Below, piece after piece: positions 26,425-34,077 of a stretch of DNA of 34,617 nt. The stretch is from Sphingobium sp. (GTDB lineage Bacteria > Pseudomonadota > Alphaproteobacteria > Sphingomonadales > Sphingomonadaceae), in contig JAGNYO010000024.1 of the NCBI GenBank assembly GCA_017984895.1, positions 1-34,617 on the forward strand, in the 5' to 3' direction. Every line of letters begins with the position of its first letter. Within the stretch, counting starts at the first letter, position 1. A model generated the notes under the pieces. That model worked only from the letters and a program-made list of their open reading frames with translations, ran no database searches and was not told the DNA's origin. A program made the translations under genes and the position numbers.

Positions 26425-27433
26425 GTCTTATTGCGTGAAATGCAAAAAGAAACAGTACAATTTGGTAAGCGTCAAACTTTAATATATTTTCGTAAATCAC
26501 AAAAGAGGCCAGTATGAAAGATAACGCATTAATGGTCATCCATATTTTGTGAGCAACAGAAATCATTTTCTTGTTGTCGTTATCTATCATTTTAATTTTT
26601 GTTCTTACCAACTGCACAGATAGTATTAGGAAGTCGATCACATACAATGACAGAAGTGCTGATATGAATTTCGATGATGATATAGATTCTGCTCCCAGCT
26701 CTATTGGAGCACCAATTTTATCTCCACTCAGCGCAGGGAAACTCTCCGAGATATAGACGAACCATGCTGAAGTGATGAGCAAATTAAAAATATCAAATCC
26801 CAAACCGATACGTGTAGGCTCCGGGCTATTGTTTTTAAGATATCTTCTATCAAGATACCTTTCTGATCCAAGATAAAACAATATCATCATGCTTATGATG
26901 ACAAATGAAAAGGTAGTAAACACCATAAATGCTAGGTTTTTATCAGATGAGTTTCTTATACAAAAGATCGCATTTTTTAAACATTCGGTAGCGGCGAAAC
27001 CCATAATCACTGCATATAAACGCTTTATTTGATCCAGTGTCCTGCCTCGCTCAGAAATTAGTGTGGATGATACCGTGATTGAGGGCGCAGGTTTCAGGAA
27101 TTTATGTCCTAGCCAACCTTTCCATCCTGATGGCCATCGCAAAGCCGCACCGAGATTGAAGTTCGATAATCGATTGGGCATCCATCCAGAAATCGCGGCA
27201 AGCGCATACAGACCGACGACCACCCAGACAAGGTTCAATGCCACCGACGGAAATGCTTTATATGCTATACCATTGGCGATGAGGCCAACCGCCCCGATGA
27301 CGTTCATCGATTGATAGAGAGTAGACCGCCCTGAGGAGCTTCCGCTCGTAATCATTATGTAGCTTATCAAAATGAGGATTGCGCCGACCCATCCAGCGAC
27401 ATCCGCGAACGAAAAAAGATCGAACCCCGCCAT
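26342..27433 (-). CDS. multi-spanning membrane protein with N-terminal CBU_0592-like domain
   Basis: The 363-residue protein starts with a three-helix hydrophobic domain (FADVAGWVGAILILISYIMI, NVIGAVGLIANGIAYKAFPS, LNLVWVVVGLYAL), like the CBU_0592 family of small bacterial membrane proteins. After a soluble linker of about 70 residues comes a second membrane part with five or six helices (for example FTTFSFVIISMMILFYLG and LLSLYVIDFLILSVQLV) that I do not recognise. The ATG at 27433 is preceded by GGGGAG and is preferred to 27478. Low GC and codon use differ from the core genes. The fusion is unusual; the function is unknown. Confidence 0.8.
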   Translation of the reverse strand: MAGFDLFSFADVAGWVGAILILISYIMITSGSSSGRSTLYQSMNVIGAVGLIANGIAYKAFPSVALNLVWVVVGLYALAAISGWMPNRLSNFNLGAALRWPSGWKGWLGHKFLKPAPSITVSSTLISERGRTLDQIKRLYAVIMGFAATECLKNAIFCIRNSSDKNLAFMVFTTFSFVIISMMILFYLGSERYLDRRYLKNNSPEPTRIGLGFDIFNLLITSAWFVYISESFPALSGDKIGAPIELGAESISSSKFISALLSLYVIDFLILSVQLVRTKIKMIDNDNKKMISVAHKIWMTINALSFILASFVIYENILKFDAYQIVLFLFAFHAIRLIVDFGVTIRFYYPMAADSPTDNVVES

Positions 27434-27541
27434 TTCACGAATCTCCCCAAGGCAGCAAGATGCCATCATTTTGGGCATTCGTCAGCAGGCTGGCACATTA
27501 TCAATGGAAGGCCTCAGCGTGCGAAAAGCCTCACTCAGTCC

Positions 27542-27576
27542 AAAAAAAAACGGCGCATCCGATGAAGGACGCGCCG
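27542..27576 (-). terminator. intrinsic terminator of the 27603-28361 gene
   Basis: Read on the minus strand, the stem CGGCGCGTCC/GGATGCGCCG (one mismatch) is followed by nine T. It lies just after the stop of the coiled-coil protein gene. Confidence 0.85.
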
Positions 27577-27602
27577 AGAGACGGTTCAAATCTGAATGAA
27601 GA

Positions 27603-28361
27603 TTAGCGCGAAGAGTTGGCGTGCGCCCGAACCATCAACGTCGCGGGGTCAGGGACTTCCGCCATCAATTCGTTGACTTGCTGGGCGACCTGGCCCTTGG
27701 TCAATTCGGTCGCTTCGCCAATCATGTTCTGGCGGTCAGCGTGTGCGGAATCGCAAGCCTCTGGTGATCCAAGCCCGCAGAAAATATCCTTCACACCGAT
27801 GACAACTGATCGCCCGCCATTCGTCATCTCCATAAGGCGTTGACGAAACTGCGTTGCTACCACTTCAATCTGCACAGCCGCTTGAGCGATGATATTGGCG
27901 CGCTGATAAAGTGACTGATATGCGCCGACGAGCAATTCCTTGTCGGCTTGCACATTCGCCATTTCGCGTTGAAACACGATTTCTGCTTTCGCCTGTCCAC
28001 GGCGCTCAGCCTCAGCCAGCTTCTCGCGATACTGATCTTCGGTGAGTGTCACTTCACCGGCAGGACGACCGAGCTTCTGATTGAAAATCTTGAGATCGGT
28101 TTGCGCTTCAAACCGTGCAAGCATTGTGGTCGGCTTATACGGTTCTGGCACTACCAGTTCGCAAACGCCGACGACGGCGACGAGTGCAAGTCCACCACCA
28201 GCGACGGAGGTGACAATCTGGCGCAGGCGTTTGCTACCACCAGTCGGCATGTGGGATTGCGCCGATGCGTCGCCCTGCTTTTGCATGACAGGCATCGGTT
28301 GTGGTGGTGAAGCCGATGCTTGTGGCATCGGCGGCAGATTGGGAAGTTCAGGCTGTTCCAT
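27603..28361 (-). CDS. single-span membrane protein with coiled coil
   Basis: The 252-residue product has a Pro/Gln/Met-rich cytoplasmic start (LPNLPPMPQASASPPQPMP), one membrane helix (about residues 50-70, IVTSVAGGGLALVAVVGV) and a long charged helix (REKLAEAERRGQAKAEIVF onward) likely to be a coiled coil. Two cysteines lie in IFCGLGSPEACDS. The ATG has AAAGGAGC at ideal spacing. The arrangement recalls scaffold or secretion-accessory proteins of conjugative elements, but I know no matching family. It ends in its own terminator. Confidence 0.78.
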   Translation of the reverse strand: MEQPELPNLPPMPQASASPPQPMPVMQKQGDASAQSHMPTGGSKRLRQIVTSVAGGGLALVAVVGVCELVVPEPYKPTTMLARFEAQTDLKIFNQKLGRPAGEVTLTEDQYREKLAEAERRGQAKAEIVFQREMANVQADKELLVGAYQSLYQRANIIAQAAVQIEVVATQFRQRLMEMTNGGRSVVIGVKDIFCGLGSPEACDSAHADRQNMIGEATELTKGQVAQQVNELMAEVPDPATLMVRAHANSSR

Positions 28362-28434
28362 CGAAGCTCCTTTCACGATTGGAGCTTCAGGAATACGCAC
28401 CCCGTAAAATCATTCGGGCTGATGACGGGCTGAA

Positions 28435-28446
28435 CTTGGGGGCAAG
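28435..28446 (-). promoter_or_regulatory. CTTGCCCCCAAG motif, copy 3
   Basis: The minus strand reads CTTGCCCCCAAG about 76 bases upstream of the coiled-coil membrane protein gene at 27603-28361, in the gap after the 28449-28673 gene. Confidence 0.4.
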
Positions 28447-28448
28447 TT

Positions 28449-28673
28449 TCAAAACGGAAATTGATCGAGACATTCGTCGGTGAGCGTCAACGGCAAGGTC
28501 AGGTCAACGATATACTCGATGAACCGATCACGCGGAATGTCGATCACCATCGGCATCGTGTCGTCGAGATAAATCTGGCTGTAGCTCAGGTCAGAATGCC
28601 ACACGATAACAAGCCATCGCGCGTTGATCTCAACACCCTTGATATACCATTGCAGAACACGGTTCTCATCCAT
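28449..28673 (-). CDS. uncharacterised 74-residue protein
   Basis: The small protein starts MDENRVLQWYIKGVEINARW and looks like an all-beta fold with aromatic residues (LVIVWHSDLSYSQIYLDD). GGGAG precedes the ATG at a good distance. It has no membrane segment. It lies between the resolvase and the coiled-coil gene on the same strand and has its own upstream CCCCC motif. Function unknown. Confidence 0.65.
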   Translation of the reverse strand: MDENRVLQWYIKGVEINARWLVIVWHSDLSYSQIYLDDTMPMVIDIPRDRFIEYIVDLTLPLTLTDECLDQFPF

Positions 28674-28709
28674 GACACACTCCCAAATGCTCATGGACTA
28701 CGCCGTCAT

Positions 28710-29264
28710 TCACCTTCCTGTGGGGGAAACACTCCGAAACAATGTCGAGCGGGCAACGCCATATCGTGTTGCCACGATTTCCGCTTTCATCCCTGATGCC
28801 ATCAACGATTTTGCCTCTGTCACCTGCGCGTTCGTCATCTTGCGCCGACGACCAAGAATGACACCGCGCCGCCTTGCTGATTGCAATCCAGCAACCGTGC
28901 GCTCCACGATAACATTGCGTTCAAAATCACTGAACACGCTCAATAATCTGAATATGACCTCGCCCACATTCGATGACGTGTCGATGCCTTCGCTAAGTGA
29001 TACGAGATTGGCTCCACGCGCGCGGAGCATATCGGCAATCTCAACCAGATGACCGAAATTTCTGCCCAAGCGATCCAACCGCCACACGACAAGCTGGTCG
29101 CCTGATTTCAGTTTTGACAAAGCCGCATCAAGCCCTGTGCGCTTGCGCGATTTTCCGCTGACCCTGTCGTCGAAAACCATATCGCATTTGGCAAGCGCAA
29201 GCGCGTCGAGCTGAAGGTTCAGCGACTGGTCAGCAGTCGATACACGCGCATATCCAATCCTCAT
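28710..29264 (-). CDS. small serine recombinase (resolvase/invertase family)
   Basis: The 184-residue protein is a resolvase/invertase. The catalytic domain has IGYARVSTADQSLNLQ (catalytic serine in RVS), DDRVSGKSRKRTGLDAAL, LVVWRLDRLGRN and FERNVIVERT. A C-terminal Hin-like DNA-binding helix-turn-helix follows (GRRRKMT, ATRYGVARSTLFR). The ATG at 29264 has AGGGAG upstream. It may resolve dimers of the circular element or invert a segment. The 218-base gap beyond its start contains several short inverted repeats that could be its recombination site. Confidence 0.92.
   Translation of the reverse strand: MRIGYARVSTADQSLNLQLDALALAKCDMVFDDRVSGKSRKRTGLDAALSKLKSGDQLVVWRLDRLGRNFGHLVEIADMLRARGANLVSLSEGIDTSSNVGEVIFRLLSVFSDFERNVIVERTVAGLQSARRRGVILGRRRKMTNAQVTEAKSLMASGMKAEIVATRYGVARSTLFRSVSPTGR
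28721..28730 (-). promoter_or_regulatory. GTTTCCCCCA motif, copy 4
   Basis: The minus strand reads GTTTCCCCCACA about 48 bases upstream of the small gene at 28449-28673, just inside the 3' end of the resolvase gene. Confidence 0.4.
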
Positions 29265-29482
29265 GGCTCCCTTGCTTGCTGGATGGTGGGAAGCGTCCGC
29301 CGTAGCGGAATCGGTCGTTTTTGCGACTGGGCGACACAGCGCATTGAACGCGCATCGCAAAATGCAAAAGCAACGATATTATCGATGTTTCGCGCAATCC
29401 AAGTCAAAGGTCAAGCAGATGAATGTTGGAGTCCAGAAAACGACGAAATGTCGGACTGGTTCCATCGTGAGTTTGATTGAAA
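29265..29482. other. gap between divergent genes, possible res site
   Basis: No protein gene is convincing here. Short inverted repeats are visible: CGATATTATCG-like around 29376-29388, GGTCG...CGACT near 29310-29330 and GTCC...GGAC around 29432-29457. Res-type sites usually lie just before a resolvase gene, so this is the best candidate, but I cannot assign subsites. Confidence 0.3.
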
Positions 29483-30016
29483 ATGTTAGATTCGGTTTTA
29501 ACAAACAAAATCAATCGCGATGATGAGAACATCATTCTGTATGAATTTTTGAGAACGGAAATTCAACGCGAAGACCGCATCACACAAGAGCGCCTTGTTT
29601 CTACATTCGCATTTCAAGGATTCCTGATTGCTGGCACGACGCTGTTGCTCGCAGGTAACTGGATTTTTCCTGAAACGAACGCCGCAAATGCGCAGTCTTT
29701 GAAAATCCTAAACGATTTTCGGGTAATGGTTCTGGGCGGTGCAGGACTCATCGGTCTGTTTGTCGCAATCGGCGGACTTATCGGCATTTACGCCTCGCGC
29801 AAGTCGATCAACACAACCCGCGCCAAATGGGAAAATTTGGTCGAAAATGGCAGGGTCACGCTCGATGATCGCTTGCCGCAAGCCTACGGGCAAGGCTCCC
29901 ACTTCACCCTTGGTGGACTGTTTCCATATTGGATTACATGGTCCTTCGTGGCTCTGTGGCTCGCCTATCTTGTGGCCTATTTCACCACAATTATTGAAAT
30001 TCGGGTGGCTATATGA
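29483..30016 (+). CDS. membrane protein with three predicted helices
   Basis: The 177-residue protein starts with a charged helix (NIILYEFLRTEIQREDRITQ), then a helix pair at about residues 45-65 and 83-108 (VMVLGGAGLIGLFVAIGGLI), a cytoplasmic loop and a last helix (WSFVALWLAYLVAYFTTII). The N-terminal charged helix next to two membrane spans recalls 2TM effectors of some defence systems, but no defining motif is present, so this stays a guess. The ATG at 29483 is preferred to TTG at 29477. Confidence 0.7.
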   Translation: MLDSVLTNKINRDDENIILYEFLRTEIQREDRITQERLVSTFAFQGFLIAGTTLLLAGNWIFPETNAANAQSLKILNDFRVMVLGGAGLIGLFVAIGGLIGIYASRKSINTTRAKWENLVENGRVTLDDRLPQAYGQGSHFTLGGLFPYWITWSFVALWLAYLVAYFTTIIEIRVAI

Positions 30017-30189
30017 GTCAATTCCCAAAGCATTGTCCAAATAATAAATCACAGAATTTGCATTTACTTGCCAATTTGGTTATATTTCAACCTGCCTTCC
30101 GACATTTTACTTGGTCGAACTATTTGTTCCCGACTGTTGGATGGCGAACTCAACGTCAACGTTGCGTATCCAAAATTTGGGAGGCTACT

Positions 30190-30852
30190 ATGTCATTTGG
30201 CAAAAAATCTTTTGCGCGTGCCGCGCTCGGCCTAGCTGGCGCAGTCAGCGCATTCGCTTGTGTCGCGCCTGCGATGGCGATGGAAGGTGGCGAATGCTAC
30301 TCAATGGAACAGATGAACCAGAACCTCCGCGCCGAAGGTCAAAGCACGCTCATTCTTGGTGATCGCGTTGCCGCGATTGGTTATGAGGGTAGAACCGATA
30401 CCACTATTGTCCGCAAAATGAACGCTGTGACAGCCAATGCAGATGGATCATTGGGCTATCAGATCGAAGGAAATAACTCCCGCTCTACACCATCAACAAA
30501 TGTGTGTGTCGGGGCAAGATTAACAAATGTTCGTCTATATGATGCGCGAAAGCCATCAATACCACGCGAGGCGTATCTGGGCGGTATATTTAACACAATT
30601 ATTGATGAACACGCCTCAATCGGTACGCGACCAATGGTCATTGCCGACACCGTTCATCGTAACAACGATGGTAACGGGTATCATCGAGGTTTGCCATTGG
30701 TCTTATTCGGAAACATGGAAGGCAGAAGTGCATCCATTGTGACCTATGATGGTCAACAGGCTGAGATGCTAGCCCTGATGAACAACACGGATTATACGCC
30801 CGTGGCATTGCAACGCCTTGGCGATAGACAGTTGGCGTCTTTATCTCCCTAA
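30190..30852 (+). CDS. secreted protein of unknown function
   Basis: The 220-residue protein has a clear signal peptide (basic KKSFAR, hydrophobic core, cut after APAMA near residue 33). The mature part is polar, mostly beta, with only two cysteines (GECYS near its start and NVCVG in the middle) that could form a disulfide. GGGAGG lies at ideal distance before the ATG. Its stop is directly next to that of the convergent 30853-31737 gene. Not recognised; perhaps a periplasmic or surface component of the element. Confidence 0.75.
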   Translation: MSFGKKSFARAALGLAGAVSAFACVAPAMAMEGGECYSMEQMNQNLRAEGQSTLILGDRVAAIGYEGRTDTTIVRKMNAVTANADGSLGYQIEGNNSRSTPSTNVCVGARLTNVRLYDARKPSIPREAYLGGIFNTIIDEHASIGTRPMVIADTVHRNNDGNGYHRGLPLVLFGNMEGRSASIVTYDGQQAEMLALMNNTDYTPVALQRLGDRQLASLSP

Positions 30853-31737
30853 CTATACACCTAAACCACTAGCTTCTACAGCTCTCGACGGCTGAGGTGG
30901 ATGTGTCATGCTTGCAACCTGCACAGACTGTCGTGGAACATCAAGAGGTTCTGTTGCAAGGTTTGCCTGAACAAAAGATTCTGTCGCATTCGGCGCACTT
31001 GGAAAATCTCGGTTAAGTCTGACATCTCTTGATTGTGCTGAATCTGCCTCATTTGCTGTATGTTGTGACACTTCCGAACCCGCGCTCGCTTGTAAATTCT
31101 GATTTCGTTGTTGCGCGGCTGACCTGTGAATCTCACCATGCGCAGGGTTGGCATCTGCTATTTCGAACTCAGCCCTTTCCGCCGCCGTTGCCGTGCCCAT
31201 GTCAATTTTCTTTTTCAGTTCACCCCATCGCATAGCAGCATCATATTCTTTACCTGCCTGCTCTGTGCTGATGCCTTTTTCACGCGCTCGCTTTTCGATC
31301 AAACGCTGACGCACGGACGCGTCTTTCATATAGCTCATCAAGCTATCAATCTCCGCACCATCCATGTCCATGCCAGCAAAATCAAAACGGGTATGCTCCC
31401 ACTCGGTCTGCGTCATAGCGCGATGAATTTCACTCGCGGCTTCCAGCCCTGACTCAAAATCGTCAGTCGCTTCCTTTTCTTTCTCCATCTGCTTAGCCAA
31501 GCCTGCGGTGATAGAGCCACCACCACCGTTACCGCCGATATTCCATTCAGCGACACCACCATCATATCGCCCACGGATGTTTGCGCCATAGCGCGCATTT
31601 TCAATGACCGCTTCGGATGCATTGGCAGGCATCGCGATATCAAAAAAGGCGTTGCTTTCGAGGCTCGTGCCAGTTTCAGCAGGAGCCACCGACTTATCGT
31701 CGCCTAAATTATCTTTGTTGTTATCATCCCCAGACAT
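30853..31737 (-). CDS. hydrophilic unknown protein, possibly from a leaderless mRNA
   Basis: The 294-residue protein is very polar and has no membrane segment. A disordered start (DDNNKDNLGDDKS) leads to a glycine patch (WNIGGNGGGGS), a helical middle (KQMEKEKEATDDFESGLEAA; SYMKDASVRQRLIEKRAREK) and a long low-complexity tail rich in Ala, Ser, Gln and Asn. No family is recognised. The ATG lacks a Shine-Dalgarno sequence; a perfect TATAAT ends seven bases before it, so transcription may begin at the A of the ATG. Confidence 0.7.
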   Translation of the reverse strand: MSGDDNNKDNLGDDKSVAPAETGTSLESNAFFDIAMPANASEAVIENARYGANIRGRYDGGVAEWNIGGNGGGGSITAGLAKQMEKEKEATDDFESGLEAASEIHRAMTQTEWEHTRFDFAGMDMDGAEIDSLMSYMKDASVRQRLIEKRAREKGISTEQAGKEYDAAMRWGELKKKIDMGTATAAERAEFEIADANPAHGEIHRSAAQQRNQNLQASAGSEVSQHTANEADSAQSRDVRLNRDFPSAPNATESFVQANLATEPLDVPRQSVQVASMTHPPQPSRAVEASGLGV

Positions 31738-31744
31738 GAGGAAG

Positions 31745-31750
31745 ATTATA
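31745..31750 (-). promoter_or_regulatory. -10 element TATAAT placed for a leaderless transcript
   Basis: TATAAT on the minus strand is separated from the ATG at 31737 by seven bases. No good -35 hexamer is seen at 16-18 bases. Confidence 0.4.
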
Positions 31751-31838
31751 TCTATACAATGTAAATAACTTGTTTTTATTATGTATAATTTATCTCAAAT
31801 TTTATGTATTTTATAATGGAATTGCCGATAAGGAATAT

Positions 31839-32648
31839 TTGGTATTAATTGCAATAGTGAATCAAATTGAAAACGACATCATCACGATAAGCATATCACT
31901 TCGGCGTAATCTTGTCCGCGAGGAAAAGCGTACTGGTCTCAGCGTTCGCACCCTACTACGGGATCGCACCGATTTGCCCTATGGTCTGACAAGGCGGGAC
32001 GCTCAACGATTGCTGGCAGGTATTATCAAGACCGCGCCCAAAGCGCATATCGACTATCTCACAAACCTATGGGCCGGTATCGCGGATGATGCAGGACGCA
32101 TCACTTCCGATGGCGTTCCCGTTGTGTGGACGCAAAAGTATGATGAGCATTTCATCCCATTAACCCGCACTATGATCTACCAGCTTCATGCAGAGATGAA
32201 ACGCACGGGCATGACACCGCGCACCTTCGTAATGTCATGTACGAAAATGCCAGAGGGGTTGAACGAAGCTTTCATTAATGATTGGCTGCACGCCCGCCGC
32301 AAAATCGTGAGCCAAGCCTACTGGAATTTTGTGATAAATGAACTCGGCAATCTACCAGCAAAATCCGACGCGCCCACATTGCCTGTAAACCGCAACCGCT
32401 CACAGAATGAGGTGGCGGGAAGACCTGATTATCGATGTATCAGCGATGACGAATTGCTTGCCCTTGTCACTCATCGTGATCGCACGGGCATGAAGTCGGC
32501 AGCCTTGCTGAAATCTGCACCCGACAAGCCATCGAACTTACGCGCAGAAACCGTGAAGGCATGGATGAACGGACAGACGCGCTCCGCCGATCCCGCGATG
32601 CTGAAATACGTGCTCAACCTCTACGCCTCTCTGCCTGATAAACGGTGA
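31839..32648 (+). CDS. protein of three tandem helix-turn-helix-like modules
   Basis: The approximately 269-residue protein consists of three related units of about 65-70 residues. Each holds an anchor R-T-G-[LM] (REEKRTGLSVRTLL; AEMKRTGMTPRTFV; THRDRTGMKSAALL), a P-x-[GN]-L turn (LPYGLTRR; MPEGLNEA; KPSNLRAE), a helix ending in [LW][LM]x[GA] (AQRLLAG; INDWLHA; VKAWMNG) and a final Y-x-x-x-L-[YW] helix. The shape of the middle part resembles a DNA-reading helix-turn-helix. The start is uncertain: TTG at 31839 has AAGGA upstream, GTG at 31857 is possible, and the frame is open to 31770. No family name is known to me. Confidence 0.72.
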   Translation: MVLIAIVNQIENDIITISISLRRNLVREEKRTGLSVRTLLRDRTDLPYGLTRRDAQRLLAGIIKTAPKAHIDYLTNLWAGIADDAGRITSDGVPVVWTQKYDEHFIPLTRTMIYQLHAEMKRTGMTPRTFVMSCTKMPEGLNEAFINDWLHARRKIVSQAYWNFVINELGNLPAKSDAPTLPVNRNRSQNEVAGRPDYRCISDDELLALVTHRDRTGMKSAALLKSAPDKPSNLRAETVKAWMNGQTRSADPAMLKYVLNLYASLPDKR

Positions 32649-32650
32649 CA

Positions 32651-32869
32651 TCACTTCATCCTGCTCGGTAATTTGCCAGTCTTTTGCTCTGTTTGCTCCA
32701 GTTTGAATGTCGTACTCTTCAATCTGACAGGGAGCTTGGCAGAACGACGCTTCGTGAATGCGAACCTTCGATGCTGACCGTCAACAGGCTTGCCCGCTCC
32801 ATTCGCCTCATTGCATTCGGCTTCCCGTGTTGCCTGTTCCCCGCAATTCATCGCGGTGACGGCGCGCAT
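32651..32869 (-). CDS. possible small basic protein
   Basis: The 72-residue frame ends in a strongly basic segment (HRRFAFTKRRSAKLPVRLK) that looks protein-like and could bind nucleic acid. The ribosome site is weak. It lies convergent to the three-module gene, with two bases between stops. It might be spurious. Confidence 0.35.
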   Translation of the reverse strand: MRAVTAMNCGEQATREAECNEANGAGKPVDGQHRRFAFTKRRSAKLPVRLKSTTFKLEQTEQKTGKLPSRMK

Positions 32870-32930
32870 CGCGCTCTGCCTTTTTTGCTCCTGTCGAAGA
32901 GACATCAACATTCAAACCAAGGAGCAGACC

Positions 32931-33107
32931 ATGCCAAAATTTTATCTCAGCCGTACCGAATATGATACCTACATGACCACCATCGAGGCCGACAGCGAAG
33001 AGGACGCAATCGCCAAAGCCGAAGAGCTATGGGAGCAGGCAGGCTCGGAAAACTTCGATTGGACGAATGGCTCCGTCGATGACTGGGAATGCGAAAAGGC
33101 CGATTGA
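32931..33107 (+). CDS. small acidic protein, DpnD/PcfM-like
   Basis: The 58-residue acidic protein has a beta-hairpin-like start (KFYLSRTEYDTYMTTIEAD) and SEEDAIAKAEEL, then tryptophan/acidic residues to the end. The E-A-x-[ST]-E-[ED]-A-I-x-K pattern recalls DpnD/PcfM-like proteins of plasmids and mobile elements, whose function is unclear. AAGGAG stands at ideal distance before the ATG. A terminator follows. Confidence 0.8.
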   Translation: MPKFYLSRTEYDTYMTTIEADSEEDAIAKAEELWEQAGSENFDWTNGSVDDWECEKAD

Positions 33108-33122
33108 TGCCCCCTCTCAAGA

Positions 33123-33152
33123 GGCGACCAGGCTGGGCTTGGTCGCCCTTTT
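33123..33152 (+). terminator. intrinsic terminator
   Basis: The stem GGCGACCA/TGGTCGCC with a nine-base loop is followed by CTTTT. It ends the small acidic gene before the toxin-antitoxin promoter. Confidence 0.85.
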
Positions 33153-33158
33153 CAGATT

Positions 33159-33186
33159 TTGATACACATTGTGTATCTCATATGCT
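33159..33186 (+). promoter_or_regulatory. toxin-antitoxin promoter with palindromic operator
   Basis: GATACACATTGTGTATC (33161-33177) is a perfect 17-base palindrome. It overlaps a -35-like TTGATA (33159-33164), with TATGCT as a -10-like element 16 bases on. The antitoxin start follows 26 bases later. This is the usual layout for autorepression by the antitoxin. Confidence 0.75.
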
Positions 33187-33211
33187 ATCCTGTAGGTATA
33201 AGGAGTTCCGC

Positions 33212-33550
33212 ATGCCAGCGCCCATATCAGAGCCAATGCACCAGACCGAGAACCATACGCGCCCTATCAATCTTCGCGTGCGCGAGGATATTAAGGCGCT
33301 GATCGACCGTGCCGCACAGGCGCAAGGTCGCTCCCGTTCTGATTTTATGATCGAGGCAGCACGTCGTGCGGCCGAGGATGCCATCCTCGACCAGACCATC
33401 ATTATGACCGACCAAGCCAGCTTTGATCGCTTCGTTGCTCTGCTTGACCGACCGCCACAGGTGAACGAGCGTCTGCAACGTCTCATGCGGACACCCGCGC
33501 CGTGGGATTCTTTGGGGAACAAGAATAACGAAGAGAACGTGAAGGCGTAA
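33212..33550 (+). CDS. DUF1778 (TacA/AtaR-like) antitoxin
   Basis: The 112-residue protein has the ribbon-helix-helix N-terminal fold of DUF1778 antitoxins: RPINLRVREDIKALIDRAA followed by GRSRSDFMIEAARRAAED. The C-terminal tail (FDRFVALLDRPPQVNERLQ) is the piece that clamps the GNAT toxin. AAGGAG precedes the ATG. It is expected to neutralise the toxin encoded two bases downstream and to repress the shared promoter. Confidence 0.93.
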   Translation: MPAPISEPMHQTENHTRPINLRVREDIKALIDRAAQAQGRSRSDFMIEAARRAAEDAILDQTIIMTDQASFDRFVALLDRPPQVNERLQRLMRTPAPWDSLGNKNNEENVKA

Positions 33551-33552
33551 GC

Positions 33553-34044
33553 GTGCCACCTTCCGCACCTGAACCACTTGCACCCCATCATCGCCTTGAT
33601 GATTTTTGCTGTGGCGTCGCCACGCTCGATGACTGGCTGAAAAAACGTGCGCGCGCCAATCAGGTAAACGGCGCAAGCCGAACCTATGTCACGCATGACG
33701 ATGGCGCGGTCGTGGGATATTATTCCATCGCTTCCAGCTCCATCACTGTCACCGAGGCAGCAGGCAAGTTCAAACGCAATATGCCCGATCCCATTCCCGT
33801 TGTCGTGTTGGGACGATTGGCGATATCAGACACCCATCAGGGCAAAGGTATTGGCAAGGCGTTGATGCGCGATGCCATCGCCCGCATAACAGCCGCAGGC
33901 GATGAAATCGGAATCCGTGGCGTCGTCGTTCACGCCATCAACCAATCCGCCAAAGACTTCTATCTCTCGCTGGGCTTCATGCAATCTCCCACACATGAGA
34001 TGACGCTGATGATCACGATGAACGATTTGAAGGCGAGCATCTAA
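33553..34044 (+). CDS. GNAT-family toxin (TacT/AtaT-like)
   Basis: The 163-residue acetyltransferase belongs to the toxins that acetylate aminoacyl-tRNA and block translation. The N-terminal FCCGVATLDDWLKKRA is the family's usual FDCGxxxLDxWL start. VVLGRLAISDTHQGKGIGKAL holds the acetyl-CoA pocket, and KDFYLSLGF contains the conserved tyrosine. The GTG start lies two bases after the antitoxin stop, showing a toxin-antitoxin operon. All key residues seem present. Confidence 0.92.
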   Translation: MPPSAPEPLAPHHRLDDFCCGVATLDDWLKKRARANQVNGASRTYVTHDDGAVVGYYSIASSSITVTEAAGKFKRNMPDPIPVVVLGRLAISDTHQGKGIGKALMRDAIARITAAGDEIGIRGVVVHAINQSAKDFYLSLGFMQSPTHEMTLMITMNDLKASI

Positions 34045-34077
34045 GCGTTTCAGATTTATCGGAAAAAGGGATTCTAC

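Noticed and set aside
30013-30189. N-terminal extension of the secreted protein to the ATG at 30013
   Set aside because: It would bury the signal peptide; the ATG at 30190 has a strong ribosome site and gives a proper signal sequence.
32684-32965. Plus-strand frame of 93 codons between the three-module gene and the small acidic gene
   Set aside because: It has no ribosome site, overlaps the strong start at 32931 and has an unlikely composition.
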